Below, one piece after another: positions 36,026 to 50,344 of a stretch of 64,000 bases of DNA. Position numbers and translations under genes: made by a program. Source of the DNA: Vesta saturnalis (Eukaryota > Arthropoda > Insecta > Coleoptera > Lampyridae); NCBI GenBank assembly GCA_036346205.1, contig JARFJB010000534.1:6488001-6552000 (forward strand). The letters are read 5' to 3'. Within the stretch, counting starts at the first letter, position 1; each line of letters starts with the position of its first letter. Under the pieces are notes generated by a model. That model saw only the letters and a list, made by a program, of their open reading frames with translations. It made no database searches and was not told the DNA's origin.

Positions 36026-36235
36026 AGGACTTTTGGCTTTGGGATTACTTAAAAAATGTGGTATACAAAGTCCTACCGAATAACTAAGATGATGTTATTG
36101 TTCGTACTATGGAGCTTTCACTCAAATTAGAAACGAAACAATAGGTCGTGTTGAAAACAAATTTCTTCGCCGATTGCATGTATGCATAGAGCAAATTGGC
36201 AAACGAAGATTTAAGTATTTTAATTTTGTTATATG
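36026..36235 (+). pseudogene. IS630 transposase, C-terminal part
   Basis: QDFWLWDYLKNVVYKVLP corresponds to the block that contains the third catalytic Asp (xxDFxLWGxxKxxVY). Further on, in a shifted frame, the segment RNETIGRVENKF and HVCIEQIGKRRF closes the protein as in the elements at 16609 and 42746. It completes the fragment ending at 32925. Confidence 0.75.
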
Positions 36236-36380
36236 TGTACGTTGTCGCTTGGTTTAAATTAATGAACTATATGTACTTGGATATTTACAAACAATTGTAA
36301 TTGCTACTATGGCCACAATTTCGTAAGGAGGAATTTTTTTTAAATTTTGACATAAGCGGCTTTCGACTTGTTTTTTTGTC

Positions 36381-36667
36381 ATATAGGGAAAATTTAGAAT
36401 TTTCAAGCTTAAGGAAACTATTTATTTAGACTTGAATACATCATTGAAAAGCTCCCAAATAGCTTCTTTCAAAAATTCAAAAATCCAGTACATCGCCGGT
36501 AAGAAAATAAAAAGCTATCTAAATATCTCGAAAAGGAATAAATCCAGGAATGTCTTAAGCCTACGACGCGTGATATCAATAATCACTATATTTACATGGT
36601 ATGTGCAGAAAATACCCACACCTAAAATGAAATGTAAGAACAGTAATAAATGTTCTCAATTTTAACA
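36381..36667. other. Intergenic between IS630 and piggyBac remnants
   Basis: No feature recognised. Confidence 0.5.
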
Positions 36668-38297
36668 TTATAGTTGATTACATTGGGTACACACGTATAC
36701 AGAGTGGTCTTTACGTACTACATTGCCACATTTATGGCACATTAGTTAACATTTTCTGTCCTTTTTTGATGGACATAGAAGACGCCTCTTTCCTGCTTTC
36801 CTTTTAGCTTCGTTGCTATCCCTGGTAAATAAATTTTGCAATTTCTACCAATGTGGACTTTCGAAGGTTGCCATTTTTCGTTCGTCTTCTCCTATAAGGC
36901 AAAATGGGCTGTTGAACCAGTTCTTCCAGAACATTCTTCTATCCGTTAGGTTTTTGAGATAATTTTGATTTCAGCAATAAACAAAATAAAAGAATTTGAA
37001 GCTCCCACATCTATAACGTCACTCGATATTACCATTGGCCGTCTCTTTGTTTCTGTCTTGCAGGAATAATAGGCTACGTTCTATTTCATTACATCCACCC
37101 ACCTTTAGTTTTGTTGTGAAAGTGTATTATTTCAGGTTTACTCTGTTGTGTTGTATTTAACTTATGTTATGTTTTGTACCGAGTAATATAACTGCATTAT
37201 TTTTTTAGGGACATAGCTCACTAGTGTTATATTATCATCAAAGCCAAATGAGATGAATAAACGGATCTATTTTTATCTGCCTTCATTTCTACAGGAATAT
37301 CTCCCTTATTTTCCTACTGCTGTTAGTCCAACAGATAACAGTTTCTCAAATAGTTCTACGCTAGTTATCGACTGTCATATTTCTCAAGGAATTTTTAATT
37401 TGATTCACCAAAAACTGTACTGTGATCATACCTCAGTTTCTTTCGACTTAAGCCATTGGTTATTTCCCAAACATATATTTTGCCATCTATTGCATATCCT
37501 GTTTCAGACTGGAAAAGGCAAAATATCTTGATACCGTATTTGGCTGACTTTCTTGGCATATACTGAATGAATGCACGTTCCCCGAAAACTAACTAGTTGT
37601 TCGTCAACTGTAAGATTAATTTGTGGAACTATAACCGTTTTGCATTGTTCCAAAAATAAGTTCCAAAGGTATTCTAATCTTTGCTTACGGGTATTTTATT
37701 ATCAAACCGCAAAAACCTTTTTATATTTTCTAATCGGTTGATAGGTATGCACGCTTTATATGTTCGATTGCATCAGTCCAATAAAAATCATCAGACCAAA
37801 AAAGGCATCCATTTCATCTTTTGGCTAGGCTGCCGAACTTGATTCTTCAGAGTACATTCGCGAACAGCTCCTCGATTGGAGCACATAAATATTTTGTCTC
37901 CGATTTCTAACGTAATAAATTCTCTCCAGGCATCTCAATGTATAAAAATGCTTCCTTTTTGTTTTGGTCCTGAAGCAAAGCGCACTGTATTAAGGGGACG
38001 TACTTCTACCGATTTATTCGGCGGATTTTTTCTCCATTTTTTACCATTTAGCGCCGTAATAAAATCGTTGTCATTTCCGCAAGGTAAATCCTCACCGCTA
38101 AAACTTTCGTTATCGTTCTCCGACTAACGAAAAGATGTCGTCATCTACAAAATTATTTTGATCACTTATCTCGTTATTGTCGCAACCAGAGTCATCACTG
38201 GATTCTGATCCGACATAATCAGATTCCTCAATCTATTGCTGAAGAACTTGTTCGTAATCGTCGTCTGTTGGTTTGATCTCTTATTCGTAGATGCCAT
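36668..38297 (-). pseudogene. piggyBac-type transposase, heavily decayed
   Basis: From ATG (complement of 38295-38297): MASTNKRSNQQ, an acidic Ser-rich N-terminus, KWRKNPPNKS, RTYKACIPINRLENIKRFL, then LTVDEQLVSFRGTCI (first catalytic Asp, near 37605) and KYGIKIF-like sequence. The second and third Asp regions are not readable. A C-terminal cysteine-rich finger follows (CG...CKDHSVYVCTQCNQL in corrected frame), ending at TAA 36668-36670. piggyBac transposases cut and paste at TTAA. No TTAA-flanked ends were found here. Confidence 0.75.
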
Positions 38298-38470
38298 TTC
38301 TATGATATACAGTTATGCATATGTAGAATATTCTTCTATTGCAACAGAAAGTGAAAACGCGCCGAAGCAATGACTCCGGCATTTTATTATATGCTGATGG
38401 GTCTTTCAAGATCTATAGAATAATATGCTGCTATAAATAATTCCAATATTCCAATAGGTATTTCAGAACA

Positions 38471-38472
<2 letters not shown>

Positions 38473-38518
<46 letters not shown>
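38473..38518. repeat. TA microsatellite
   Basis: About 23 units directly abutting the left end of the IS630 element at 38519. Confidence 0.95.
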
Positions 38519-38522
<4 letters not shown>

Positions 38523-40378
38523 GCGGCATTAGTGCGTCGAAGAATGATATATCCGTTATTAAAGGAGATATCAAAAAACCTTATTTACAAAAATTATAGG
38601 CAACTTCAAACTTCACATTATAAAATTGTTTTCGTGTTTACAGGGTGTTACATATTACCAGACTAAGCCAAACATACTTTTTTTTTAAATGGGACACTAT
38701 GTATTATTTCAAATTTAGATTAAACTCATCTCACCGATACTTCCAATCATTTTCATTTCAACGTCCTGTATACTCTAGACAGAACAACCTAGCAATAATT
38801 TTTTCCAGCCATAACTTTTTGACATAGGTACAGTGTTATGGAAAAGTGCTATTTCTTTATTATTGCACCAATTGAATATAGAGCGAGCCAAAACGCGAAC
38901 ACATGGTTTTGTCAACTTTTTCAAATGAATCACCCTGTATTTTATTTTAAATAGTGAAAATAGACTTGCACTCCCTATAGGTAAAATCGTTAATTTATGA
39001 GATAATGTCAAATTTCTATTATAACAAGTTAGCCGTGAACAAATAAAACTGTGAAAAATTATTATGAAAAATTCAAAAACCATCGGTTATTAAGACAAAA
39101 TTCTTATAAAATTAATTAAATTCATAATAAATGTTCAAACCGTCCACCGAAAACATCAATACAGCATTGCAGTCGATCTTCAAATTCTCGACTGGCATTT
39201 CTTAACATTTCTTCCTATCATCTTGTGTGGTTGGAGGTATTTGATGCACACGGTTTTTCACATAACCCCACTTGAAGAAGTCAATTTTTCTTAACTCTGG
39301 TGAACGAGCTGGCCATGCAATGGGTCCTCCACTTCCCATCCATCTTCCATGAAAATGAGTATTAAGATTATGAATTACTCTAGTGTGATGTACCTGAGTT
39401 CCATCGTGTAACAACTATATCCTTTGACGAATGTTAAGAGGAACGTTTGCCAACAGTAACGGTAAATGATTTCCTAAAAAGTCCAAATAAATATAACCAT
39501 TCACTGTTCCATCGAAAAAATTTGGTCTAATTACGTGATCTCCAACTATACCACCCCAAACATTCAAAGACCACCTAGTTTGACTATGAGTTACTATGAG
39601 CTGGGGATTACTTGTCGAATAATAATGGAAATTTCGGCTATTCACAGTTCCATTTTTATGAAACCAGGGTTCGTCTCCAAAGAAGGCAAAATGAAAGAAA
39701 TCCGCCTGATTGTGGATTTGTTGTTGAGCCGATTCACAAAAAGCAACCCTTCTGGGATAGTCATCTTCGAGTAAGTCTCGATGCAACTGGATATGGTACT
39801 GATGCATCTTATTTTAACGCAGTATTCTTCAGACTGACTTGTCAATAATATCATGCTGAAAAAACATACAGTGTATTTTCGCTTTGTAAAATAAAATAAT
39901 GGGTGATTAATTTGAAAAAAACTGACAAAATCATGTGGTCGAGGTTTTGGTCCGCTCTATAATCAATTGGTGCAATAATAAACAAATAGCACTTTCTCGT
40001 AACACTGTACCAATGTCAAAAAGTTATGCCTGAAAAAAAATTATTGTTAGGTTGTTCTATCTAGAGTATACAGGACGTCGAAATGAGAATGATTTTCGTG
40101 TACAATTGACCATAGCTTTTGAAATACCCTGTATAACGTAATGAAACTCTATATTGGAAGTATGGCGGAGTTGAGCTTAATCTAAATTTGAAATAATATA
40201 TAGGGTGTCCAATTTTAAAAAAAGTATGTTTGGTTCACCCTGATAATATGTAACACCCTGTACATACGAAAATAATTTTATAATGTGAAGTTTGCAGTGG
40301 CCTTTAATTTTTGTAAATAACTTTTTTGGTATCTCCTTTAACAACGGATATATCGTACTTCGACGCATTAATGCACAC
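38519..40378 (-). mobile_element. IS630/Tc1-mariner element with about 430 bp inverted arms
   Basis: Left arm starts GGGTGCGGCATTAGTGCGTCG and right arm, on the other strand, GTGTGCATTAATGCGTCG; pairing continues through AAAGGAGATA, ACAGGGTGTTACATATTA and TTGCACCAATTGA to about 38950 and 39925. TA tracts flank both sides. The transposase between the arms reads on the minus strand and lacks its HTH region, so this copy has an internal deletion. Confidence 0.85.
39202..39850 (-). pseudogene. IS630 transposase, catalytic domain only
   Basis: From about 39845 downwards: SVRRILR, MHQYHIQLHRDLLED, FGDEPWFHKNG (first Asp), NVWGGIVGDHVIRP; a stop at 39415; then LHDGTQVHHTRV (second Asp), WPARSPELRKIDFFKWGY. 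The Pro-Asp of SPD is Glu, while the final Asp is kept with 40 residues between the second and third Asp. The two N-terminal HTH motifs are missing, and the C-terminus ends early at 39202. Confidence 0.85.
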
Positions 40379-40380
40379 TA

Positions 40381-40383
<3 letters not shown>

Positions 40384-40439
<56 letters not shown>
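40384..40439. repeat. TA microsatellite between two IS630 elements
   Basis: About 28 TA units form the whole spacer between the element ending at 40378 and the one starting at 40444. Confidence 0.95.
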
Positions 40440-43816
<3,377 letters not shown>

Positions 43817-43959
43817 CTTACTAGATATTTGTAAAAAGTAAATTATCCAAAATCGTTTCAGCGCTTTAATTGGTTTATGTCTAAAGATAGGTATAAGTTG
43901 TTTAAAAATAATTTGAGATAGCTTTGTGCCGAATAACCAGTTTTTTAAATAGCTAGGTA

Positions 43960-45310
43960 TTTTTTTCTTATTGTAATGAAGTAAGGGTTGTATCGCTTAT
44001 TCTAGTAAATAAAAGCACGTTTTTTTATTATTAGGTTTAACAGAAATCATATCTTCCCATGAAAACAAAAGTAAAGCAACCGAAGCGTTGTTTATCTTCA
44101 TCTTTGGCAGTTCGTTATGTAGTGTAATTCTTATCGGCTTTTTCAGTATGGAGTGGCTTTAGAAAATTAATTATGCTGTAGGCAAATTTTGAGAAACTTG
44201 ATATGATCGAATGTTACATCATTTGTAACAAAAACAGTCAACGAACGGCCGAACGCTATTTTTTATTATACTTTGATCGCGCTCAACCATCGTTAGACAC
44301 CTTCAAGAATTTATGTAACAATTTAAAAGAGTTTGGGAGTTTTGTGAAGCCCAGAGGTAGGGGTAGTATTGATGAAAACGTGCAGATAAATGCTCTAGCT
44401 GTTGTTATTCGACATCCATCTACATCAACACCGCAAATTGCACAAGACGCTGCAATCTTACAACGCACAGTAGTGAAAACCTTAGCAAAACATAAATACC
44501 ATCCTTATAAATATTCAGTTGGACAAACTTTGCACCCTGGTGATGAAGAAAGAAGATTAAATTTTTGTAACTGGTTCATAAATATGTGCCATGAAGATAA
44601 TAACTTTCTGATGCAGATCTTATGGACCGATGAAACACATTTTACAAACAGTGGTATGTTCAATCGCCATAATGAACACATGTGGGCTCAAGCAAATCTT
44701 CACAGTTTACGAGAAGGACGACCTCAGATTAAGTTCGGCTTCAATTTGTGGTCCGGTGTTATTGGTTCGCATCTTGTTGGGCCATTTATTTTTAGTGGGA
44801 CTTTAACCGGAAATCGATATTTGCAATTTCTTACGGAAGATTTTAATAATACCCTAAATGAATAAAAATTACAAACCTGGGTAAACATACAGTGGTATCA
44901 ACACGACGGTGCCCCACCCCACCACCAGGCGCAAATTAAAAGATATTTAGATGAAATTTTTCCATACTCATGGATAGGAAGAAATGGCCCTGGTTTATGG
45001 GCTGCTGATCTTTTACCCTTATACTTTTTTGTATTTTGAGTAATAAAAAATATGTGCGATCAAATGCAACCCAGCAGGAGCTACAGAAAGACGTTATTAA
45101 TACGTTTAACAGATTAGATGGACTTAAAATTAGGAAAGCTGTTAATCCCGTGTTGCATGTGTGTTTATAATAATGGTGAACATTTCGCACACTTACTGTA
45201 AATTTCTTTTGTTTTCCCTGGCAAGGTATGATTTTTGTTAAACATAATTATAGAAAAACGTGTATTGTGCTTTCATTTATTAAAATAAGTGATACAACTC
45301 TTACGTTATC
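43960..45310 (+). mobile_element. IS630/Tc1-mariner element, decayed
   Basis: Inner arms still pair: GTTGTATCGCTTATTCTAGT near 43989 with its near-complement around 45275-45295, and GGTTTAACAGAAATCAT (44034) with ATGATTTTTGTTAAAC (45228). Outer ends are not certain. The transposase is between them. The TA tract at 43695-43813 lies just outside the left side. Confidence 0.75.
44203..45180 (+). pseudogene. IS630 transposase, third catalytic residue lost
   Basis: 220 codons open from ATG 44203: RAQPSLDTFKN and HPSTSTPQIAQDA are HTH segments, LWTDETHFTNSG holds the first Asp and WSGVIGSHLVGPF follows. After a TAA at 44863 the same protein continues with QHDGAPPHHQAQ (second Asp), but the third block reads LLPLYFFVF, Tyr in place of Asp. 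The final part (to about 45180) is frameshifted. Inactive. Confidence 0.85.
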
Positions 45311-45699
45311 ACAATCAGCAGAAAATTCACTATTAAAATATGTCATAGCCACTATGGTTTCCATTTAAAAAAATTCAACTTTGCTTGATACCTTCAAAAT
45401 GCTAAGCTAAAAAAACTAGTAGGGGGACGTTATTTGGTACAAAATTATCTAAAAATTGTATTTAACCGTTAAGTACTCGCGTGAACTATATATGCGTAAG
45501 AGGGCGCGTGGTGTCTTCAATGCACCAAGATTTTCTTTTTTTGCTCTGAATTTAAATATTTCTGCAGATAATAATTGTCAAACATCATTAAAAATAAACA
45601 GACACTGATATTGTGATACATTTTATTTTTCCATAATAATATTTGGCGTAACTAATAAGAATAAATAAAAATTAAATTCTCAACTAAAAAAATCTACTA

Positions 45700-46010
45700 C
45701 AAACTATACCTTATAACATTCGTTGCACAACTCTTTGAAATATTCTGAACAAACGTATTTTTTTACATTGTAAGCATATTTGCCTAGAATGACGATTTCT
45801 ATACCTTAGACATAAATAACAGACTTGAGTTTCTTGCTTCTGATACTTCATGTTCTTCGAGTTGAACATCTTCAGCAAGGAGGTTTCTTAAGTTTTTTTT
45901 TTGGAATTTGTGACACTCCATGCGGTTTATTTGATAACGCTTTACTACTAATTTCCTTCGTTCCATCTTTGTATTAGAATTATTGTGGTTATAAATGATA
46001 TATACATTTA
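45700..46010 (-). pseudogene. piggyBac transposase, C-terminal cysteine-rich part
   Basis: NRMECHKFQKKNLRN and EEHEVSEAR followed, in a shifted frame, by CYLCLRYRNRHSRQICLQC and then YVCSEYFKELCNEC give the C-terminal zinc-finger pattern of piggyBac transposases, which binds the element's subterminal DNA. It is on the opposite side of the SINE from the core; the third catalytic Asp lies in neither fragment. Confidence 0.7.
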
Positions 46011-46037
46011 GAGCACACACATTTACAAGGTGGAAAA

Positions 46038-46422
46038 AAGGAAAGGAAAAGGTCAAGTATTTAATTCCCTCCGAAAACGGGGGGTTGGGCGGGCTGCTCG
46101 AGCTTTCCGAGCTCCTTCAGCCACAATAACGGATTCCCAGCATACATACATACATTACGTATATATGCATGGTGGGATTAAGGATGGGTGTGGTCAGTAT
46201 AGGATTGGAAGGAACGTATGGTTCTGAGGATGGAAGATTCTATCCCAGCATTCGCCTAAGCAGTCGCACATGGTGTACATATACGCAGTGACCATACCGC
46301 TACATGGGTATGAGGAAAACCCCTTGAAAAAACCTAATGCAAGGCAGACGGTAATGGGAATCGAACCCATTACCTCCCGAATTCTAAGCAGGTCATGTGA
46401 CCACTATGTTAGCAGCTCGGTT
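46038..46422 (-). mobile_element. tRNA-derived SINE with 11 bp target duplication
   Basis: On the minus strand, from 46422: a tRNA-like head with box A-like TAACATAGTGGTCAC and box B GGGTTCGATTCCC, as in RNA polymerase III promoters, followed by a 300 bp body and a CCTTTTCCTTTCC-like end at 46038. The perfect 11-mer AAGGTGGAAAA flanks it at 46027-46037 and 46423-46433. It sits in the piggyBac gene and so is younger. Box positions correspond to a complete tRNA-like region of about 75 bp. Confidence 0.85.
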
Positions 46423-46435
46423 AAGGTGGAAAAGG

Positions 46436-47230
46436 AGTGTAAACGGCGAAGTGAGAATTTCAGGTTTCCTCTTGTCGCCCCTTTCAGGATCTATTGTATT
46501 ATCGTGGTGCATTGTTGCAATCAACAATACAGATTTGGATTTTTTTGGTATGTGCGATAAAAAGTTGTGCTTTTGACTTCTTTGCTTTTGTGAGGCAAAT
46601 ATTCTTGAGGAACTTCTCTTTTATTTCTACGTAATGTTCCGACTATTGTCAATCAAACGGTTAGCAAGTGGAATACTAGTATACTAGTTATCACTAGTAA
46701 TATTTATAATTGATTTATCAGTAGGTGTTAGCAATCGGATAACTATTTCCTCAGGAGCATTGGAAAGTTTATGTGCCCCCAAATACACTTCCATATTTAC
46801 TGTATAAAAATTTTCTGCATCACACATAGCAAACACCTTGATCCCATACCGATGTGGCTTTGATGGTATATACTTGCAAAATCTACAATGCCCCCGGAAA
46901 GCCACTATTTGCTCGTCAATGGTCACACACTCTGATGGTGAGAAAAACTTTTGGAATTATATATAGTTATATAATAAAAAGTATTAAAACACTTACTAAG
47001 AAAAGGATCATCATTGTTTTCTCCGTCATTTCTATCACTGATATTATCATTGTCAGTCACTTCAGTTACTGAATTACTATTATGACTTTATTAATTATTT
47101 TTAATTACTATTATGACTGTCGATATTTTCATGATCAGAGTCAATAACACTTCCGTTGTTTTCATAATCGATAGAGCCGTAAAAATGTTCATCTTGTATA
47201 ATTCTCTCCTATACCTCATTAGCTAGAGGT
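46436..47230 (-). pseudogene. piggyBac transposase, N-terminal and core part
   Basis: Acidic start (SIDYENNGSVIDSDHEN, then NDNISDRNDGEN), a possible short intron with GTAAGT donor near 46998, then TIDEQIVAFRGHCRF (first Asp, 46920), KPHRYGIKVFAMCD, EIVIRLLTPTDKS, and, after a stop at 46684 in the same frame, TSIPLANRL and HIPKKSKSVLLI with KPEI before the SINE. About 150 residues usually found before the first Asp are gone. Confidence 0.8.
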
Positions 47231-47575
47231 TCATTTTTATAACTAAACTTTCACATGTTGATCATACAGAAGACCAAGGAACACTGAAACGGATGCTGAC
47301 GAAACGAACGCAGCTGTAAGAACATTGATGTGTCACGAACTTATGACTAACGTAAGTGCTCGCATGGTGCCTCACCGGCGCCACTTCGGGAACCATTTTA
47401 TTTATAAATTTATTTAGAGAAAACTAATATAAGTAACGGATGTTTTTATAGCTAACTGTATTCAAAAATAGATGCTTGAGGAATACACTAAGACAAATAT
47501 TTGGATGGATGAAAAAGATTTTCAATTCAAAGTACGCTTGACGCCCGTCAGGCGCCACACGAGCGCTTTATTATT

Positions 47576-48179
47576 TATATATTGTATGAATTTTTATATT
47601 ATTTTTATAAAAATTGAAATAAGTAATTATTTTGTTTACTAAAAAAGTTATTACAAAAACTGCAACAAATAGAAAATAAATAAGTAAATAAAATGTATTA
47701 GTAATAAACAAAACAACTAATGAAAAAAAAAACAAACAAAAACTGAAAAATTTTCCTTTCAGTTCATGTTCAAAACATGTTTAGGAAAAATGTTATGAAT
47801 GATAGGACAGTGTTACCAGTGAAAAACGAAGAATAAACACGAAAAAATGCACAAAAATAAAATTAAAAAATTATTTTTGTGTTCTACAGTGACAAAAAAA
47901 GTGCACTTTTAGTTTTTTTCTTCTCCTTAATAGTATGCTTTTTTTTACATTTGCCCAATTATCTCCAAAACTACAAACCTTAGGTTCAGTTGGCAAAACC
48001 GTTCTTTTTTGTTTATGGTGAAGTGTCAGTAAAAAAAGAGTTAAAAAAAAAGCTTAAAATGATCAGTAAAATGTCAATTTTGAATTAATCTTAAAATACT
48101 TCACATAACTTTGTAAAATACGTATATTTCAGAAATAATGGGTCAAATTTGAGACACACTGGATTTTAGGCATTTCAAT
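47576..48179. other. Intergenic, nothing recognised
   Basis: Very AT-rich with poly-A runs; no coding or repeat signal identified. Confidence 0.5.
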
Positions 48180-48700
48180 TAGATATCCACCCTGCGATGA
48201 GTCTTGCAGCTCGGTTATGACGATTCCAACAATGCCACCATGAGTAGGCAAAAAGAGGCCTGGCTTTTTAAGAACTCTTCACACACTACCCGTCCTTAAC
48301 CTCTCACACACAGTCCCTTGAGCATAGAAGGATGGTTTCAGTTCTTTCTTTGTATTATCGTTATTACAACGGCTATTGTGCTGCTGAATTATATTCTTTG
48401 ATACCATCTCGGGCTATCTTTGCGAGAAACACTCGGTTCGCTCATTCACATCATCAGTACGCAGTACAAATCTCGACTTGTACCAAACGGGCGCAATCCA
48501 CATTTTTCTACATGGCTTCTAAACTCTGTGATGATCTCCCAAGTTCCTGTTTTCCTCTCACTTATGATATGAGAAAATTTAAGGTAGCTGTTCATAGGCA
48601 TCTATTGGCAATTCATTATCCATCCTCCTAAGTGTTCCTGAGTGCTTTAGCTCGATAGGCCTAATTTAGCCTGTTCATGTCCACAATCATAAAAAAAACA
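48180..48700 (+). mobile_element. Non-LTR retrotransposon 3' end
   Basis: The 99-codon frame at 48332-48631 reads LSLYYRYYNGYCAAELYSLI, ARNTRFAHSHHQYAV, and LCDDLPSSCFPLTYDMRKFK. This is the far C-terminus of an insect non-LTR ORF2, after RT. Upstream (48180-48330) the same protein continues in other frames (DSNNATMSRQKEAWLF). The 3' UTR after the stop matches 12421-12515 and ends in ATAAAAAAAA. Confidence 0.75.
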
Positions 48701-50344
48701 TATCGATGTAATTATGTTTTGTCAATGATTTCCTGTGTGCATTTTTTTCCATACGACTGTTAGAAAATTGAATATCAACCTCTTGAGTGTAAAATTCATG
48801 TTTCTGTTTTTTCGTTAGTTCGTGTGGCATTAGATCCTTTTACTGAATTTAATTAATGAACTAGTGCAACATAAACTGTAACATTATGACATCTAGTACA
48901 ACATATAATTTAAACTGGGCAAGAATCTAAACACACTTGGTTGTCTCTGCCTAATATATGCTGAAGTAATTTTATTACTTCCTTGTACGGGGATGGTTTC
49001 CATAATTGTAAACATAATCTTACACGCAACATTTGTTTTATATAAATTTACACGTCTCGTTTAAGAATTACTTGAGATGTTAAAACAAAATTTTTGAAAT
49101 ATGAAGAATGTGAAAACGCAAAGTTGAGCCTGCTTTAATATAACAGTTTGACAAACGTATAAAGCCAACTATCGAATACCATTTTAGTAAAGAATAACTA
49201 GATTATTAATAAACTAAATATTAACTGCCAAATGTCAAATCAGAATACCCTCTAACGGACGAAGCCTAACAGTGACAAAATGTCATAATGAACAAGAACA
49301 AATTTAGTAAATTTAATTAAAGTGTAAAGTTGTGTAAAACTAATTTGAAATCGATAAAAGTATTCACAGTTAGAAACTTGACATACCGATTAAAGATCTA
49401 GTGAAATCTAACACATAAATAGTTTTTAGCTAATAATTGTAATTGTTATTTTACAGTAAAAACACAATGTCGCACTTTTAATCTGATTTTAATTTTAACT
49501 ACAATAGCTTCACGTTATAAACAAACATAATATTGAAGTTGGCTTGGTAAAATTTCCATATTACCAGACTGAATGTCATGATTAAAATTATTTAAAGCAT
49601 GCTCAGATACCGCAGATTTCTTTGTTTGACTTAATCTACAAAATCTCATATGTTGTTTACGTCTTCTATCAAAGCTACTTTTGTCGTTTCAGTGCATATT
49701 TTTCCACAAGAAGAACATCACAACCGATTAGTTATATGCTTAGCTGACCTTAAACGTCCATTAATCTTTGCTGTAAGTTTAAAACAGTCCTAACGCCATA
49801 ATCAATTAGTATTTTTTCAATTCTAAGTTATGAGTTATAAAGAAAAGAATATCATACCAACATTAAGCACTGGTTTTCTTTATGGTTATTTCTAGCAGGT
49901 GCAGTATGTTATTAATATATAGTTAATATTCATTCACTCAAATATTTATATTCATGTTTAAAAAATTTATGACCAAAAACTCGTTTAGCTTTAGCTTAAT
50001 TGCACCAATTTTTTGACGTAGGTGGTGTTTTGATAACTTATGAAGCTATCTATCGGTGTGCATCGGCTTTACCTATATGTGGTTGTAATAAAAATGTAAG
50101 GTATTTTGCAAGATTGCATGTAGGAAAACTAATTGAACTACCAAATATGCCTTAAGCGAACGTTAAGTTTTCGATATTTGGTAGACCATATAGTGTGTTT
50201 CCAGCAGTTGTTTTACTTTAATGTTATATTGTTCATATTAAAAATTACAGGAATATAATGAATTAAATACGTACTTAAACGTCAAAAATCATATTAGACG
50301 CACTACATTGTGTTTTCACTGTACAATAAAAATTACAGTTATAA
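48701..50344. other. Intergenic, nothing recognised
   Basis: No coding signal or repeat structure identified. Confidence 0.5.

Larger units (their letters stand above)
32926..36030 (+). mobile_element. RTE (BovB-like) non-LTR retrotransposon
   Basis: A GC-richer 5' region (32926-33140) precedes a full endonuclease and an RT, then a C-terminal region ending WTDDL...AQD. The copy therefore has its 5' part but ends abruptly within the last codons of ORF2, fused to IS630 transposase at a shared CAGGAC. It contains an 89 bp TA tract and a 165 bp tandem duplication. Many stops, so inactive. It belongs to a different RTE lineage from 28807. Confidence 0.85.
32240..36380 (+). mobile_element. IS630/Tc1-mariner element split by an RTE element
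   Basis: Inverted subterminal sequences pair left and right: TTTCCTCCTTACGAAATTATGG near 32280-32303 and CCACAATTTCGTAAGGAGGAA near 36312-36333, with matching TTTTGACATAAG/CTTATGTTAAAA next to them. Transposase sequence lies on both sides of the RTE: HTH and first Asp before 32925, and WLWDYLKNVVYK to the C-terminus after 36030. Outer boundaries are approximate. Confidence 0.75.
45466..47575 (-). mobile_element. piggyBac element, decayed, split by a SINE
   Basis: Left TTAACCGTTAAGTACTCGCGTG (45464-45485) and right, on the other strand, AAAGCGCTCGTGTGGCGCC (about 47550-47570) look like diverged inverted ends starting at a TTAA. Between them, minus strand, are an acidic N-terminus, the catalytic domain and a C-terminal finger of one piggyBac transposase. 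Regions around the second half of the core are missing. Ends are tentative. Confidence 0.6.

Noticed and set aside
36432..38127. Plus-strand frames of 60-92 codons
   Set aside because: Shadows of the minus-strand piggyBac remnant or random AT-rich frames.
39642..39854. Separate 70-codon minus-strand gene
   Set aside because: It is an alternative frame over the IS630 transposase; the motif-bearing frame is the real one.
46340..46422. Functional tRNA gene
   Set aside because: It has tRNA-like boxes but poor cloverleaf pairing and continues into a SINE body with target duplications.
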